Below are positions 41,416-49,414 of a DNA stretch of 64,000 bases, piece by piece. Numbering within the stretch: the first letter of the stretch is position 1; each line of letters opens with the position of its first letter. This DNA is from Mangrovimicrobium sp048323675. Its GTDB lineage: Bacteria; Pseudomonadota; Gammaproteobacteria; Pseudomonadales; Halieaceae. The stretch spans positions 62,001 through 126,000 of the forward strand of contig NZ_JBLWFK010000002.1 of NCBI RefSeq assembly GCF_048323675.1, read 5' to 3'. The translations under genes were made by a program, and so were the position numbers. Under the pieces are notes generated by a model, which worked only from the letters and a program-made list of their open reading frames with translations, had not been told where the DNA came from and searched no databases.

Positions 41416-41523
41416 TCAGCAATCCTTATTGGCGTTGGGGGAAATTGACAGGACGGATGGTACGTTCATTTGAAGGACTGCTCCACCGCTGATCGCCGAA
41501 TAGTGGCGTCAGCGGCTTCCTGC

Positions 41524-41545
41524 AAAAAGGGCTCTGACCCCATTA
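41524..41545. repeat. Single right-type REP end
   Basis: CAAAAAGGGCTCTGACCCCATTATT; core at 41529-41541. It lies between the divergent surface-protein and methyltransferase genes, upstream of both, with no left partner. Confidence 0.75.
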
Positions 41546-41650
41546 TTCGGGCAGGCCTGTCGGGAATCGTGTAAGCTGGTCACCGAACATCAATTCGTTT
41601 TGTCACTTCTCCCCGATAGCTGGCCGAGCGCTCACGCACGAGGCAGGCCA

Positions 41651-42331
41651 ATGACAAAACTCAGATTCCGCTACCAGACAATCGAGTTCGGTCGAACCGA
41701 TATCCACCTCTGCACCTTGAGGAATACCCAGGAGTTCCTGGATCCCGACGGCGTGGCCGAGAGCCTGGGCATATCCTCCGCATCCTGGCCCTTGTTTGGC
41801 GTCATCTGGCCTTCGAGCCTGGTGCTCGCCCATTTCATCGCGGACCACGACATAGGTGCGCGCCGCGTTCTGGAGGTGGGCTGTGGCATGGCGCTGTCAA
41901 GTTTGCTGCTGAACAAGCGCGAGGTAGACGTTACCGCCACAGATTACCATCCGGAGGCCGAGAAATTCCTGCAGCGTAACACGTCGCTGAACGGTGACAG
42001 CCCGATTGCATTTGAATTGGCAAACTGGTCTGGCAGCGGCGATACACTCGGCTTATTCGATCTCATAATCGGCAGCGACCTGCTGTATGAGGACGAGCAT
42101 GTTGAACTGCTCGCCGGTTTTATCCAGAAGCACGCAGAAGCCGACTGTGAGGTTATCGTTGTCGACCCCGGGCGAGGGCGGAAGAGCAGGCTGAATGCCC
42201 GAATGAAAGAATTCGGATTTCATTGTGAACTGCTCAAACCACAGGCAACACCTTACCTGGAGCAGGAGTTCAAGGGGCATATCCTGCGGTATTCCCGGGG
42301 AGGGCGAAAAAGGGGTCAGAGCCCTTTTTGA
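41651..42331 (+). CDS. SAM-dependent methyltransferase with a repeat-derived tail
   Basis: A 226-residue class I methyltransferase of the METTL21-like (lysine methyltransferase) type. SWPLFGVIWPSSLVLAHFI precedes motif I, RVLEVGCGMALSSLLL, then TATDYHPEAEKFL and FDLIIGSDLLYEDEHV (the D/NLLY-type motif). The substrate could be a protein or a small molecule. The natural end is near HILRYSRG; the final RKRGQSPF and the TGA come from the left end of the RAYT element. The ATG at 41651 starts just before the first strand. Confidence 0.82.
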   Translation: MTKLRFRYQTIEFGRTDIHLCTLRNTQEFLDPDGVAESLGISSASWPLFGVIWPSSLVLAHFIADHDIGARRVLEVGCGMALSSLLLNKREVDVTATDYHPEAEKFLQRNTSLNGDSPIAFELANWSGSGDTLGLFDLIIGSDLLYEDEHVELLAGFIQKHAEADCEVIVVDPGRGRKSRLNARMKEFGFHCELLKPQATPYLEQEFKGHILRYSRGGRKRGQSPF

Positions 42332-43165
42332 ACGGATTTGATGAGTAGCGAAACGGTGTGCCTAGATGCCTTTTTCAGGCCGCCCGCGCGAGACCTGTCC
42401 CGCTCGAACACCCAAGCTGGTCTCGATCTGGTACCGAAAGCGCTGGTTCCCCAGTGGGGTACCAGACTGGGTATGCAGGCGAATTTCCTCCAGTTCGCCC
42501 TCGTCGTCTTGCGCTTCGAAAAGCCGCCGGTAATTTTGTGCGCGTTTTTTCGCCGTAGCACCCAGTGACAGGTAGTTTGCATGTGGAGTGACCAGGCTGT
42601 CTTCCCTGGCGAATGCATTGCAGGCATGGCTGCTCCACTGATAGCTCCCCGGGTGGGTCACCATGCCCGCTCTTACCGGATTCATCTCAATATAGCGATA
42701 GCACGCAAGCAGGTATTCGTCGCTATCGATAATGCTGGCCTTGAAGCGCCCCTCCCATAGTGTCCCGGTTCGCCCCAACTTGTTATTGACGTAAGGTACA
42801 TAGTGGCGGCCGGTATATTGCAGGCTCCGGCTGACAGCGTCGTGGTTGAGAGGTGTCATGAGCAGATGTACATGATTTGTCATAAGTACGTAGGCGTGTA
42901 TGTAGCAGCCATATCGGTCAATCGCCTCAGCGATAAATGACAAGTAGACGAGGTAGTCTTCCTGCTCGAAAAATATTGCCTGGCGATTGTTGCCTCTCTG
43001 TACAACATGTACAGGCAGGCCGGGAATGAACATGCGTGGTTTGCGGGGCATGGCGACACTGGCGCAAAGGCGTTGCCAGCTATGCTAATAGTTTCTCTGG
43101 GAATGAGAACAGCAATACTGCCCATATGGTCATCAGATGCAGCCGAAAAGGGCTCTGACCCCTTT
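42307..43165 (-). mobile_element. RAYT-encoding REP element (complete, about 860 bp)
   Basis: A left REP end (GGGGTCAGAGCCC at 42312-42324, flank GAACGGATTTGATG) and a right REP end (CATCAGATGCAGCCG then core at 43149-43161) enclose the transposase gene. The ends are imperfect inverted repeats of each other over about 31 bases. An internally deleted copy of the whole unit occurs at 54162-54423, which fixes both ends. It inserted at the stop of the methyltransferase gene. This is the only copy in the window that contains the transposase and is presumably the autonomous source. Confidence 0.82.
42362..43051 (-). CDS. REP-associated tyrosine transposase (RAYT, Y1 HUH type)
   Basis: A 229-residue transposase of the IS200-like REP-associated family. 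The N-terminal MPRKPRMFIPGLPVHVVQRG is typical; the metal-binding HUH motif is TNHVHLL (His60, His62), and the catalytic tyrosine lies in CYRYIEMNPVRAG (Tyr118/Tyr120 region). RAYT proteins cut and join single-stranded REP hairpins and are thought to spread REP pairs. The C-terminus has an extra 60 residues (LFEAQDDEGELEE to the end) common in long RAYTs. All motifs are intact, so it may be active. Confidence 0.92.
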   Translation of the reverse strand: MPRKPRMFIPGLPVHVVQRGNNRQAIFFEQEDYLVYLSFIAEAIDRYGCYIHAYVLMTNHVHLLMTPLNHDAVSRSLQYTGRHYVPYVNNKLGRTGTLWEGRFKASIIDSDEYLLACYRYIEMNPVRAGMVTHPGSYQWSSHACNAFAREDSLVTPHANYLSLGATAKKRAQNYRRLFEAQDDEGELEEIRLHTQSGTPLGNQRFRYQIETSLGVRAGQVSRGRPEKGI

Positions 43166-43170
43166 AAGCC

Positions 43171-43243
43171 CTTGCCGATCAAAAGACCGCGGACATCGCC
43201 TGAAAAAAGCACCTTCGCGCCCGGTGGAGCCATGATTTTCTCG
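43171..43243 (-). pseudogene. Fragment of a DUF1330-family gene beside the RAYT element
   Basis: About 72 bases matching the middle of the DUF1330 gene at 37586-37996 with roughly 8 differences. On the minus strand it reads EKIMAPPGAKVLFSGDVRG then LLIG, against EKIMAPQGAKVLFSGDVRG in the intact gene. The fragment starts within about 6 bases of the right end of the RAYT element and ends abruptly before the gltS stop. It is too short to be functional. Confidence 0.75.
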
Positions 43244-43274
43244 GTCGAGGGAGTGGGCCCCGCGTGTTTTCTGG

Positions 43275-44498
43275 TCAATTCAAAAATGTGATGAACAGAT
43301 TGATGACACCAGCGTTCAGCAGGTCTATAAAAAATGCCCCGACCAGGGGAATAACGATAAGGGCCTTTGGCGAAGGACCAAAGTGCTCGGTTACAGCTTC
43401 CACGTTGGCAAGGGCGACCGGGGTGGCACCCAGTCCGAGTCCGGTAAACCCGGCGGCCAGCACCGCGGCGTCGTAGTCCGACCCCATGAGCCTGAACACC
43501 ACGAAGCTGGCGAAGAGCGTCATGGCGACGATCTGCAGCGCGAGCAGTAAAAACACGGCTAGCAGCATGGAAGACATATGCCACAACTGCATTGTCATCA
43601 TACTCATGACCAGGAAGATATGCAGGCTGACGCCGCCGAAGGCATTCAGCGTTTGTAGGTCTGCCGGGCGCCCTGCGAGGTCGAGGAGGTTGGTCAGCAG
43701 GATACCCACAAACATGGATGCCAGGAATCCCGGCAGACGCAGCCCAGTCTCGGCAAGGTATCGATTGATTACGTCTCCAAGGCTTACGCAAACAGCAAGT
43801 ACCAGCAGGCCGCGCAGGACAGGGTACAGCGGGTAGTCAGCAAAAATTGCAGGTACTTTCGCCTGCGTAACATGGACCTCGGTCGCCGCAGTGGTGTCGT
43901 GCCCCGGTGTGCTCAGCTGATTGCGTGATATCAGGAAGCGCGCGATCGGCCCGCCCAGCAGGCCCCCGCTGATGAGGCCGAAGGTGGCGAACAGCATGCC
44001 CACTTCACCGGCGTGGCTGAGTCCCGCGGCCTGTGCCTCGACCGCCCATGCGGCGGCAGTGCCGTGCCCGCCGGCCAGCGAAACACTGCCCGCCATAAGG
44101 CCGTAGCCGAGTGGAGCGCCCGCCAGGTAAGCGAAGCCGACCCCGATGATGTTCTGCATCAGCAGAAATACCGCTGCAACAAACACAAGGATCACCAGGG
44201 CCTTGCCGCCACGGGCCAACTGGGACAATCGGGACGAGAGGCCGACGGTACTGAAGAAAACCAGCAGAAGCAGATCCCTGAAGCGCATATCGAATTCAAA
44301 CTGAATGTCCGCTAGCAGGTAAAACGCAGTGGTGATCACGCTGAAGAGCAGCCCGCCGCTTACTGCAGGCGGGATGTAGTTGCGTTTCAGTATCTGCAGG
44401 CGGCTATTCAGGAACATGCCGACGAACAGGACGAGAATGCTGATGGTGAGCATGTCCATGGGCTTGACCTGCCAGACGGTAATTCCCGGGTCGACCAC
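43275..44498 (-). CDS. gltS: Sodium/glutamate symporter
   Basis: A 407-residue inner-membrane transporter of the ESS/GltS family. About ten hydrophobic helices form two inverted halves, with the conserved re-entrant loops MAGSVSLAGGHGTAAAW near 137-153 and FTGLGLGATPVALANVEAV near 350-368 (GHGT and GLGATP motifs). It imports glutamate with sodium. The GTG start has GGGGAG upstream; an ATG 13 codons in is an alternative. The downstream side holds the gene fragment and RAYT element. Confidence 0.92.
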   Translation of the reverse strand: MVDPGITVWQVKPMDMLTISILVLFVGMFLNSRLQILKRNYIPPAVSGGLLFSVITTAFYLLADIQFEFDMRFRDLLLLVFFSTVGLSSRLSQLARGGKALVILVFVAAVFLLMQNIIGVGFAYLAGAPLGYGLMAGSVSLAGGHGTAAAWAVEAQAAGLSHAGEVGMLFATFGLISGGLLGGPIARFLISRNQLSTPGHDTTAATEVHVTQAKVPAIFADYPLYPVLRGLLVLAVCVSLGDVINRYLAETGLRLPGFLASMFVGILLTNLLDLAGRPADLQTLNAFGGVSLHIFLVMSMMTMQLWHMSSMLLAVFLLLALQIVAMTLFASFVVFRLMGSDYDAAVLAAGFTGLGLGATPVALANVEAVTEHFGPSPKALIVIPLVGAFFIDLLNAGVINLFITFLN

Positions 44499-44570
44499 GC
44501 TCGCTCCCCTGCGATGTCCTGTTGTTAAGGACTTTAATGAACGTCCCGGAATTGATCAAATTTGCTCTTG

Positions 44571-44590
44571 AAGGAACTCTGGCCCCTTTA
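44571..44590. repeat. Degenerate REP end
   Basis: AAGGAACTCTGGCCCCTTTA resembles the right-end core with several changes. It lies upstream of gltS and the small gene at 44723. A relic only. Confidence 0.4.
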
Positions 44591-44722
44591 TGATCGAGAG
44601 ACCGGACGATGGATCAAAGCCGGCAAAATTTGTTGTCCGGCCGCAGGTAATCACAGGCCTGGCCGAGACGGTGTCGACTATACTCCTTTGAAGCATGGTA
44701 ATCAGCGAAGCGGGAGGCGGGT

Positions 44723-44947
44723 ATGTTGCTGAGACAACGTTCCACCGGCCATATCTTGGCGGTGGTAGATCTGGAAGACCTGTTCAATGTGTTTCGTGAT
44801 GAGGTGCTTGCCCGAGACCAGGTGGGGGAGGAGGAGCAGGAACCCGAGCCTGTGACCAAGAACGATCTTAAGTTCCTGTCCGGTGAGCCCTTGCCGCTAT
44901 GCTGGACCGATCCTGACTACCGTAAAAGGAGTCAGAGCCCTTTTTGA
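44723..44947 (+). CDS. Small conserved protein with a repeat-derived tail
   Basis: A 74-residue acidic protein: MLLRQRSTGHILAVVDLEDL, GEEEQEPEPVTKNDLKFLSG and LPLCWTDPDYR. The pattern of MLLR at the start and SGE(P)LPxCWxDP(x)YR at the end recurs in small uncharacterised gammaproteobacterial proteins. The last residues, KRSQSPF, and the TGA come from a REP end inserted right after the conserved DYR. No function can be given. Confidence 0.7.
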   Translation: MLLRQRSTGHILAVVDLEDLFNVFRDEVLARDQVGEEEQEPEPVTKNDLKFLSGEPLPLCWTDPDYRKRSQSPF

Positions 44948-45084
44948 ACAGTTTTGATGGGGCACTGGCCGGTGCGCGACGCAGGGGATCAGAGCCAGTT
45001 TTACGCCTATCCTGTCCTACAAGAGGGGCTGCCATATGGCATACCTGACATCAGATGTGACTGAAAAGGGCTCTGACCCCTTTA
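44924..45084 (+). repeat. REP doublet between convergent genes
   Basis: Left end AAAAGGAGTCAGAGCCC (one change) with flank GAACAGTTTTGATGGGG; right flank CATCAGATGTGACTG and core at 45068-45080. The spacing is about 160 bases, with an internal degenerate core (GGGGATCAGAGCC) near 44988. It supplies the stop of the small gene on the left, and its TTTA contains the TAA of the lipoprotein gene on the right. Confidence 0.85.
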
Positions 45085-46683
45085 ATCCGCACTGGCGATT
45101 TCGGCAGGACTCAGGAATTCCCGGCACCTTGCCAGAGTGTCAGCATCCGTGGTCGCGGCGGCACAGTGCCTTTCCATGTCCGCGCGCAGTGCGGCGATAA
45201 CCTCACCACGGCCGGGCTCGCCCTCTGACCACGCGAGCATTTTCTCGCTGACACGGCCCAGGCTGCGCGAGTAGATCTCCAGGGCGTAGGGTTGGGCCAG
45301 CAGTTCTTCCAGCCATTGCGCCGAGGCGCGCTCGATTTCGGCGTCCTCATCGGGCGCGAGCTCCAGCAGTTTCAGGATGTAGCCGCGGCCCCAACTGGCG
45401 CGATGTGCAGGCTCGGACGTGGCCTCCCAGGCCTTGCGGTACCAGGCCAGGGCGGCCGCGGTATTGTTGGCTTTGAGATCGATATAGGCCATGCCGTTCA
45501 TGAAGTAATACGGCGCCTTCGACTCGGCGATACCCCGTGCCAGGGTGGCGCGGGCTTCGGGCTCCAGACCTGCCCGGTAGTAGACTCCCCACAGGCTGTA
45601 GACACCGGCGTGTACCTCGTAGGGCGACAGCGCGGCCATCATCTGGTCCGCGGCCGCCTTCGCCCAGGCCACCTGCTCCCCGGGCTGGGTGTCGTCTTCG
45701 GCCTGCAGTGCGGTGGCCACCCGGCTCCAGCCCGACAGGACCGACGCCCGGCGCAATATGTTCAGGCTCTCATCGTCCACCGCGGCAGCAAGTTGCTCCA
45801 GCAGCGTTGCCTGCAGTTCTGCCTGCTCTTCGCCAGTAGCCAGTTCTGTCAATACGTCAGGCCCGAGTTCCGCCAGGCTGACGATGTTGGCGCGTCGCAG
45901 GCCGGGATCCGCAAGAATTGCGGTGAAGTCGCGCAGGCGTGCCGTGCCGGTGGCCGCGTCCCGATCTTCTTCCTCAGCCTCCAGCCAGGCGTAAATTGCC
46001 GACAGATCCAGCCGGCTGCAGGCGAGTGCGAGCCGCGGCGGGCAATCCGCCGCCAGCTGGGCCAGGACCAGCGAGGGCTTTTGCTCGCCGAGCACGCTGC
46101 CGCGGTCGAGGTCCCAGGAATAGTGGCCGAGCAGGCGCCAGTCGTCATCCTCTAGCGTAGCGCCTGCCTGGGCTGCCGCGAGCAGTGCCGACACCGGGCG
46201 CAGCGTGTTCAGGGTCAGCTCCAGCACCGCGGCGTACTGCTCCAGGTCCATGCCGCCGGGAATGCGGGTCAACTCGGTGCCGTCGGGAGCGAAGACAATC
46301 ACGGTCGGCAGGCCGATGATTTTGAAGCGGTCACTCTGGCGAATGGTCTCGGAGTCACCATTACTCATATCGAGGGCAATGAACTGCCGCGACATCCGGA
46401 TGAACTCCTCGCGTACGAAGATGGTCGCCTGTAGCTGCTTGCAATAGGGGCACCATTCGGCGCCCCAGTAGATGAAGAGGGGCCGATTCCGGGTTTTGGC
46501 CGCTGCGAAGGCCTGCTCGATGCTGCCGTCGAACCAGGCGACTGCCTGAAGCTGTTCGTCAGGGACCGGGATTGCAGGGGAGGGCGCTGCGGTCGATGGC
46601 GTCGAAGCGGGGCTTTGCTCCCTGGCGCATGCGGTGAGCAAGATCAGGGGCAATAACAGGATTGCAATTGAATGCCTGGGCAT
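45082..46683 (-). CDS. Thioredoxin-fold lipoprotein with helical repeat domain
   Basis: A 533-residue envelope lipoprotein. The lipobox LLTAC gives lipidated Cys19. Residues about 50-150 form a thioredoxin domain with WCPYC (Cys78, Cys81) and the cis-proline segment IIGLPTVIVF. The remaining 380 residues are alpha-helical and look like TPR-like repeats (YYFMNGMAYIDLKANNTAAA broken at A, then LAWYRKAWEAT). It probably reduces or isomerises disulfides at the membrane, as DsbD-like or SoxW-like proteins do, with the helical part binding partners. The REP right end covers its stop codon. Confidence 0.85.
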   Translation of the reverse strand: MPRHSIAILLLPLILLTACAREQSPASTPSTAAPSPAIPVPDEQLQAVAWFDGSIEQAFAAAKTRNRPLFIYWGAEWCPYCKQLQATIFVREEFIRMSRQFIALDMSNGDSETIRQSDRFKIIGLPTVIVFAPDGTELTRIPGGMDLEQYAAVLELTLNTLRPVSALLAAAQAGATLEDDDWRLLGHYSWDLDRGSVLGEQKPSLVLAQLAADCPPRLALACSRLDLSAIYAWLEAEEEDRDAATGTARLRDFTAILADPGLRRANIVSLAELGPDVLTELATGEEQAELQATLLEQLAAAVDDESLNILRRASVLSGWSRVATALQAEDDTQPGEQVAWAKAAADQMMAALSPYEVHAGVYSLWGVYYRAGLEPEARATLARGIAESKAPYYFMNGMAYIDLKANNTAAALAWYRKAWEATSEPAHRASWGRGYILKLLELAPDEDAEIERASAQWLEELLAQPYALEIYSRSLGRVSEKMLAWSEGEPGRGEVIAALRADMERHCAAATTDADTLARCREFLSPAEIASAD

Positions 46684-47195
46684 GGCGCTCTCCTTGTCTG
46701 GTTATGCGGCTAAGGCGCGGACGCCGCGGGTTCAGGGGGCGATGTCCGGCCTGTTTCGGTGATCGTTGCATATCTGGAGCGGTTGCGAAGTGCACCAGTA
46801 GCCGTACGGCAGGCTGCCTGAGGTTCAACTATAGCAGCGAGTGCCAGATAAAGCCGCCGTGTGCTTGTGGCGCGCTCGGGGGTGTTCCCCGCCTGGATAG
46901 GCTACGGCCTGGCGCTTTGTCGGCTGTGTGCGGGAACACCTGCGCGGTGCGGTGTGGAGAGGAGCGTATCCGGAGGCTTGAGAAAAAGGGTTCTGACTCC
47001 TTTGATCCGCATTGCGATCGCCGGGGACTTAAGGCCGGGCTATCCAGGATAGCGCGGATGCGCGCAGCGGGTCGGTCTGCCCGTGCCATCTTCACTTCCG
47101 GCAGATTGCTGACATGGGCTACCGGGATTGCGGCACTGGAGAATTCCCAGCCTTGGCCTATAGTTTTCGGGTACCTGAATCCAAGGAGAATAATC
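46684..47195. other. Gene-free region upstream of the aldehyde dehydrogenase
   Basis: No gene recognised over 512 bases. It contains one degenerate REP end (46983-47003) and must hold the divergent promoters of the lipoprotein and dehydrogenase genes; no clear -35/-10 pair was found. AAGGAG precedes the start at 47196. Confidence 0.5.
46983..47003. repeat. Degenerate REP end
   Basis: AAAAAGGGTTCTGACTCC keeps the stem of the right-end core with two changes. No partner end is visible nearby. Confidence 0.5.
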
Positions 47196-48716
47196 ATGCA
47201 ATATTCAATGCCAGGTAGCGAAGACGCCTTGTTCAACTTCAAAAGCCGCTACGAGAATTTCATCGGCGGCGAGTGGGTAGCCCCCCTGGAAGGAAACTAT
47301 TTCCAGAATATTACCCCCGTCACAGGGGAGGCGTTCTGCGAGGTGCCACGCTCCACTCCCGCAGATCTCAACAAGGCCCTGGATGCAGCCCATGCCGCCG
47401 CGGACAGCTGGGGCAAAACCTCCGCTGCTGAGCGCTCCAACCTGCTGCTCAAGGTAGCAGACCGTATCGAAGCCAATCTGGAAACCCTGGCCTACGTGGA
47501 AACCTGGGACAACGGCAAGGGCATCCGCGAAACCCTGAACGCGGACATCCCGCTGCTCGTCGACCACTTCCGCTATTTCGCCGGCTGTCTCCGGGCACAG
47601 GAAGGCAGCGCCGCGGACATCGACGCCACTACTGTGAGCTACCACTTCCACGAACCCCTGGGCGTGGTCGGCCAGATCATTCCCTGGAACTTCCCCCTGT
47701 TGATGGCGGGCTGGAAACTGGCACCCGCCCTGGCGGCGGGCAACTGCGTGATACTCAAACCCGCCGAACAGACACCCACCTCGATCCTGGTAATGATGGA
47801 GATGATCGCCGACCTGCTGCCCGCCGGCGTCGTGAACATCCTCAACGGCTATGGCGAGGAAATCGGTCAGGCCCTGGCGAGTTCCGACCGCATCGCCAAG
47901 ATCGCCTTCACCGGTTCCACGGCAGTGGGCCACATCATCCTGGCCAACGCGGCCAAAAACCTGATCCCCTCCACGGTGGAACTCGGCGGCAAGTCGCCTA
48001 ACATCTACTTCGCGGATGTTATGTGCCAGGAGGACGAGTTCATCAGCAAGTGCGTGGAGGGCATGCTGCTGGGCTTCTTCAACCAGGGCGAGGTGTGCAC
48101 CTGCCCCTCCCGGGCACTGGTGCAGGAAAACATCTACGGCGAGTTTATGGAACGGGTGCTGGAACGGGCGAAGAAGATCAAGCAGGGTAACCCCCTGGAT
48201 ACGGACACCATGGTCGGTGCCCAGGCTTCACTGGAGCAGTTCGAAAAGATCATGAGCTATATGGAGGTGGCGCGGCAGGACGGCGCCGAGTTCCTCATGG
48301 GCGGGAGCAAGGCGACCGTAGGTAGCGACATCTCCGGCGGTTACTACGTGCAACCGACCCTGTTGAAAGGCACCAACGACATGCGTGTGTTCCAGGAGGA
48401 GATCTTTGGCCCCACCCTCGGGGTGACTACTTTCAAGGATGAGGCTGAGGCCCTGGCGATTGCCAACGCCACTGTGTATGGGCTGGGCGCTGGCGTGTGG
48501 ACCCGGGACGTGAACCTGGCGTTTCGCATGGGGCGCGGGATCAAGGCGGGGCGGGTTTGGATGAACTGTTACCACGCGTATCCGGCGCATGCTGCGTTTG
48601 GGGGGTACAAGAAGTCAGGGATTGGGCGGGAGACGCACAAGGTGGCGTTGGAGCATTATCAGCAGACCAAGAATTTGCTGGTGAGTCACGACATCAACCC
48701 ACTTGGTTTCTTTTAA
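47196..48716 (+). CDS. NAD-dependent aldehyde dehydrogenase
   Basis: A 506-residue aldehyde dehydrogenase of the AldB/ExaC type. PWNFPLLMAGWKLAPALAAG and FTGSTAVGH form the cofactor site, ELGGKSPNIYF carries the general-base glutamate, and GFFNQGEVCTCPSR holds the catalytic cysteine (NQGEVCTCPSR is characteristic of this subgroup, which acts on acetaldehyde and related aldehydes). PYGLGAGVWT-like and KKSGIGRE motifs complete the fold. The gene has no operon partner and converges on the HopJ gene across a REP doublet. Confidence 0.93.
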   Translation: MQYSMPGSEDALFNFKSRYENFIGGEWVAPLEGNYFQNITPVTGEAFCEVPRSTPADLNKALDAAHAAADSWGKTSAAERSNLLLKVADRIEANLETLAYVETWDNGKGIRETLNADIPLLVDHFRYFAGCLRAQEGSAADIDATTVSYHFHEPLGVVGQIIPWNFPLLMAGWKLAPALAAGNCVILKPAEQTPTSILVMMEMIADLLPAGVVNILNGYGEEIGQALASSDRIAKIAFTGSTAVGHIILANAAKNLIPSTVELGGKSPNIYFADVMCQEDEFISKCVEGMLLGFFNQGEVCTCPSRALVQENIYGEFMERVLERAKKIKQGNPLDTDTMVGAQASLEQFEKIMSYMEVARQDGAEFLMGGSKATVGSDISGGYYVQPTLLKGTNDMRVFQEEIFGPTLGVTTFKDEAEALAIANATVYGLGAGVWTRDVNLAFRMGRGIKAGRVWMNCYHAYPAHAAFGGYKKSGIGRETHKVALEHYQQTKNLLVSHDINPLGFF

Positions 48717-48727
48717 CGAAAAAGGCG

Positions 48728-48858
48728 AAAAAGGGGTCAGAGCCCTTTTTGCCTGGTTTTTATGTGTGGATTGGTCGGGCGCACAAGCCATGTAGGCGAA
48801 CGACAATTTTGACCTGGAATCTATCAGATTTGGCCGAAAAGGGCTCTGACCCCTTTGT
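48728..48858 (+). repeat. REP doublet (about 128-bp subfamily) between convergent genes
   Basis: Left core at 48733-48745 with flank GCCTGGTTTTTATGTG; the internal GGTCGGGCGCACAAGCCATGT and GGCGAACGACAA shared with the copies at 54.7, 55.6, 56.3 and 57.9 kb; right flank TATCAGATTTGGCCG and core at 48841-48853. It lies 12 bases beyond the aldehyde dehydrogenase stop and 11 bases beyond the HopJ stop, so it is well placed as a shared terminator. Confidence 0.85.
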
Positions 48859-48868
48859 TGCTTTGTTT

Positions 48869-49207
48869 TTATCGACGCTTGAGCGGTGCCGAGGCGAACG
48901 CGACGCCGCTCCAGCCAAATTCGATTAAGTTGCGGATATTGCCGTGGTCGTTGCCATCTGGTGTGTTCAGGACATCCTGGTAGTAGCGTCCGAAGCAGCG
49001 CAGTGTTTCCTCTTCGCTCAGGTTCATCAACTGGCCGAAGGCCAGAATCTTGCAGGAACCCGCGTTCTGGCCAGCATCGTTATTCTGCTGCCCGTTTTTA
49101 AAGGCGCTCGCGGTGTAGTCAAAATGTTCGTCGATCACCGCCATGGTGTCTTCGAATGCTACGGACTGCCTGGTTTTCAGTGCGTCGACCAGTTGTTCAG
49201 GTGTCAT
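48869..49207 (-). CDS. HopJ-family protein
   Basis: A 112-residue soluble protein of the HopJ type III effector family: VAFEDTMAVIDEHFDYTAS then FKNG, AGQNAGSCKILAFGQL, ETLRCFGRYYQDVL and GNDHGNIRNLIEFGWSGV. The family is widespread in bacteria without a type III system, so the effector label should not be taken literally here; its function is unknown. TTGATCCTTATCGG at 49211-49224, just upstream, resembles an FNR/Anr box with two mismatches. Confidence 0.88.
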   Translation of the reverse strand: MTPEQLVDALKTRQSVAFEDTMAVIDEHFDYTASAFKNGQQNNDAGQNAGSCKILAFGQLMNLSEEETLRCFGRYYQDVLNTPDGNDHGNIRNLIEFGWSGVAFASAPLKRR

Positions 49208-49342
49208 CGCTTGATCCTTATCGGTCAGTTTGTCATTGGGGAGGCGGGGCGCATTTTCGCAGGAATGAGGATTCGTTCAACAGGAAAAGGGCGCTGATCT
49301 GTCGACACAGGAGGGTGAACAGGTCTACGCAATGCGGTTTCG

Positions 49343-49356
49343 CTGACCAGGATCAA
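49343..49356 (+). promoter_or_regulatory. Candidate FNR/Anr box upstream of hemN
   Basis: CTGACCAGGATCAA matches TTGAT-N4-ATCAA at 8 of 10 positions, with a perfect right half. It lies about 60 bases upstream of the hemN start, near where an activator would touch RNA polymerase. In pseudomonads hemN is induced by Anr when oxygen is low; the same is inferred here. Confidence 0.5.
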
Positions 49357-49414
49357 TTTTCTTCTGGCCTAATGCGTTAGGCTTGGACCATATTCATGGC
49401 CACGATGACCAGGC

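Noticed and set aside
48869..49207. A type III secretion effector, as the HopJ family name suggests
   Set aside because: No secretion genes are nearby, and the family is common in non-pathogens, so an effector role is not supported.
49283..49300. AAAAGGGCGCTGATCTG as a REP end
   Set aside because: Only the first seven bases match and the hairpin is lost.
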